This document shows, one piece after another, positions 1-64,000 of a DNA stretch of 64,000 nt. The notes below the pieces were generated by a model. It had not been told where the DNA came from, did not search any database, and worked only from the letters and a program-made list of their open reading frames with translations. The first letter of the stretch is position 1. Each line of letters opens with the position of its first letter. The stretch spans positions 37,501 through 101,500 of the forward strand of contig JALMLS010000477.1 of NCBI GenBank assembly GCA_038496445.1, written 5' to 3'. The DNA is from Trichosphaerium sp. ATCC 40318 (lineage: Eukaryota > Discosea > Flabellinia > Trichosidae). Both the position numbers and the translations under genes were made by a program.

Positions 1-64000
<64,000 letters not shown>

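Overview
This window holds no recognisable biology. It is two homopolymer blocks joined at a sharp boundary. Positions 1-34026 are adenine broken by 25 isolated single T's. Positions 34027-64000 are cytosine broken by 25 isolated single A's. There is no G anywhere on the + strand. No organism can be inferred: there is no codon usage, no start codon on the + strand, no RNA gene, no promoter or ribosome binding site, and no mobile element.

Layout. (1) 1-34026 is poly-A. Three T's fall in the first 453 bases, then there is a 4036-base uninterrupted A run, then T's at irregular spacing averaging roughly 1 per 1.3 kb. (2) At 34026/34027 it switches to C, reading six A, three C, one A, then C. (3) 34030-36984 is C with 23 single A's, about 1 per 130 bases. 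(4) 36985-64000 is almost pure C, with only two A's (37728 and 41433) and none in the last 22567 bases.

Interpretation (inference). The most economical reading is that this is not a natural genomic sequence. It looks like the output of a computational or instrument process: a degenerate run of a sequence-generating model, synthetic filler, or a stalled basecaller. Three things point that way: tens of kilobases of one base, a single type of interruption per block, and an interruption rate that falls with distance from the start of the block, most clearly in the C block. An undescribed biological system was looked for and not found. The only real structure is the placement and type of the 50 interrupting bases and the junction, and these are recorded below. 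All positions were read by eye, so one or two interruptions could have been missed.
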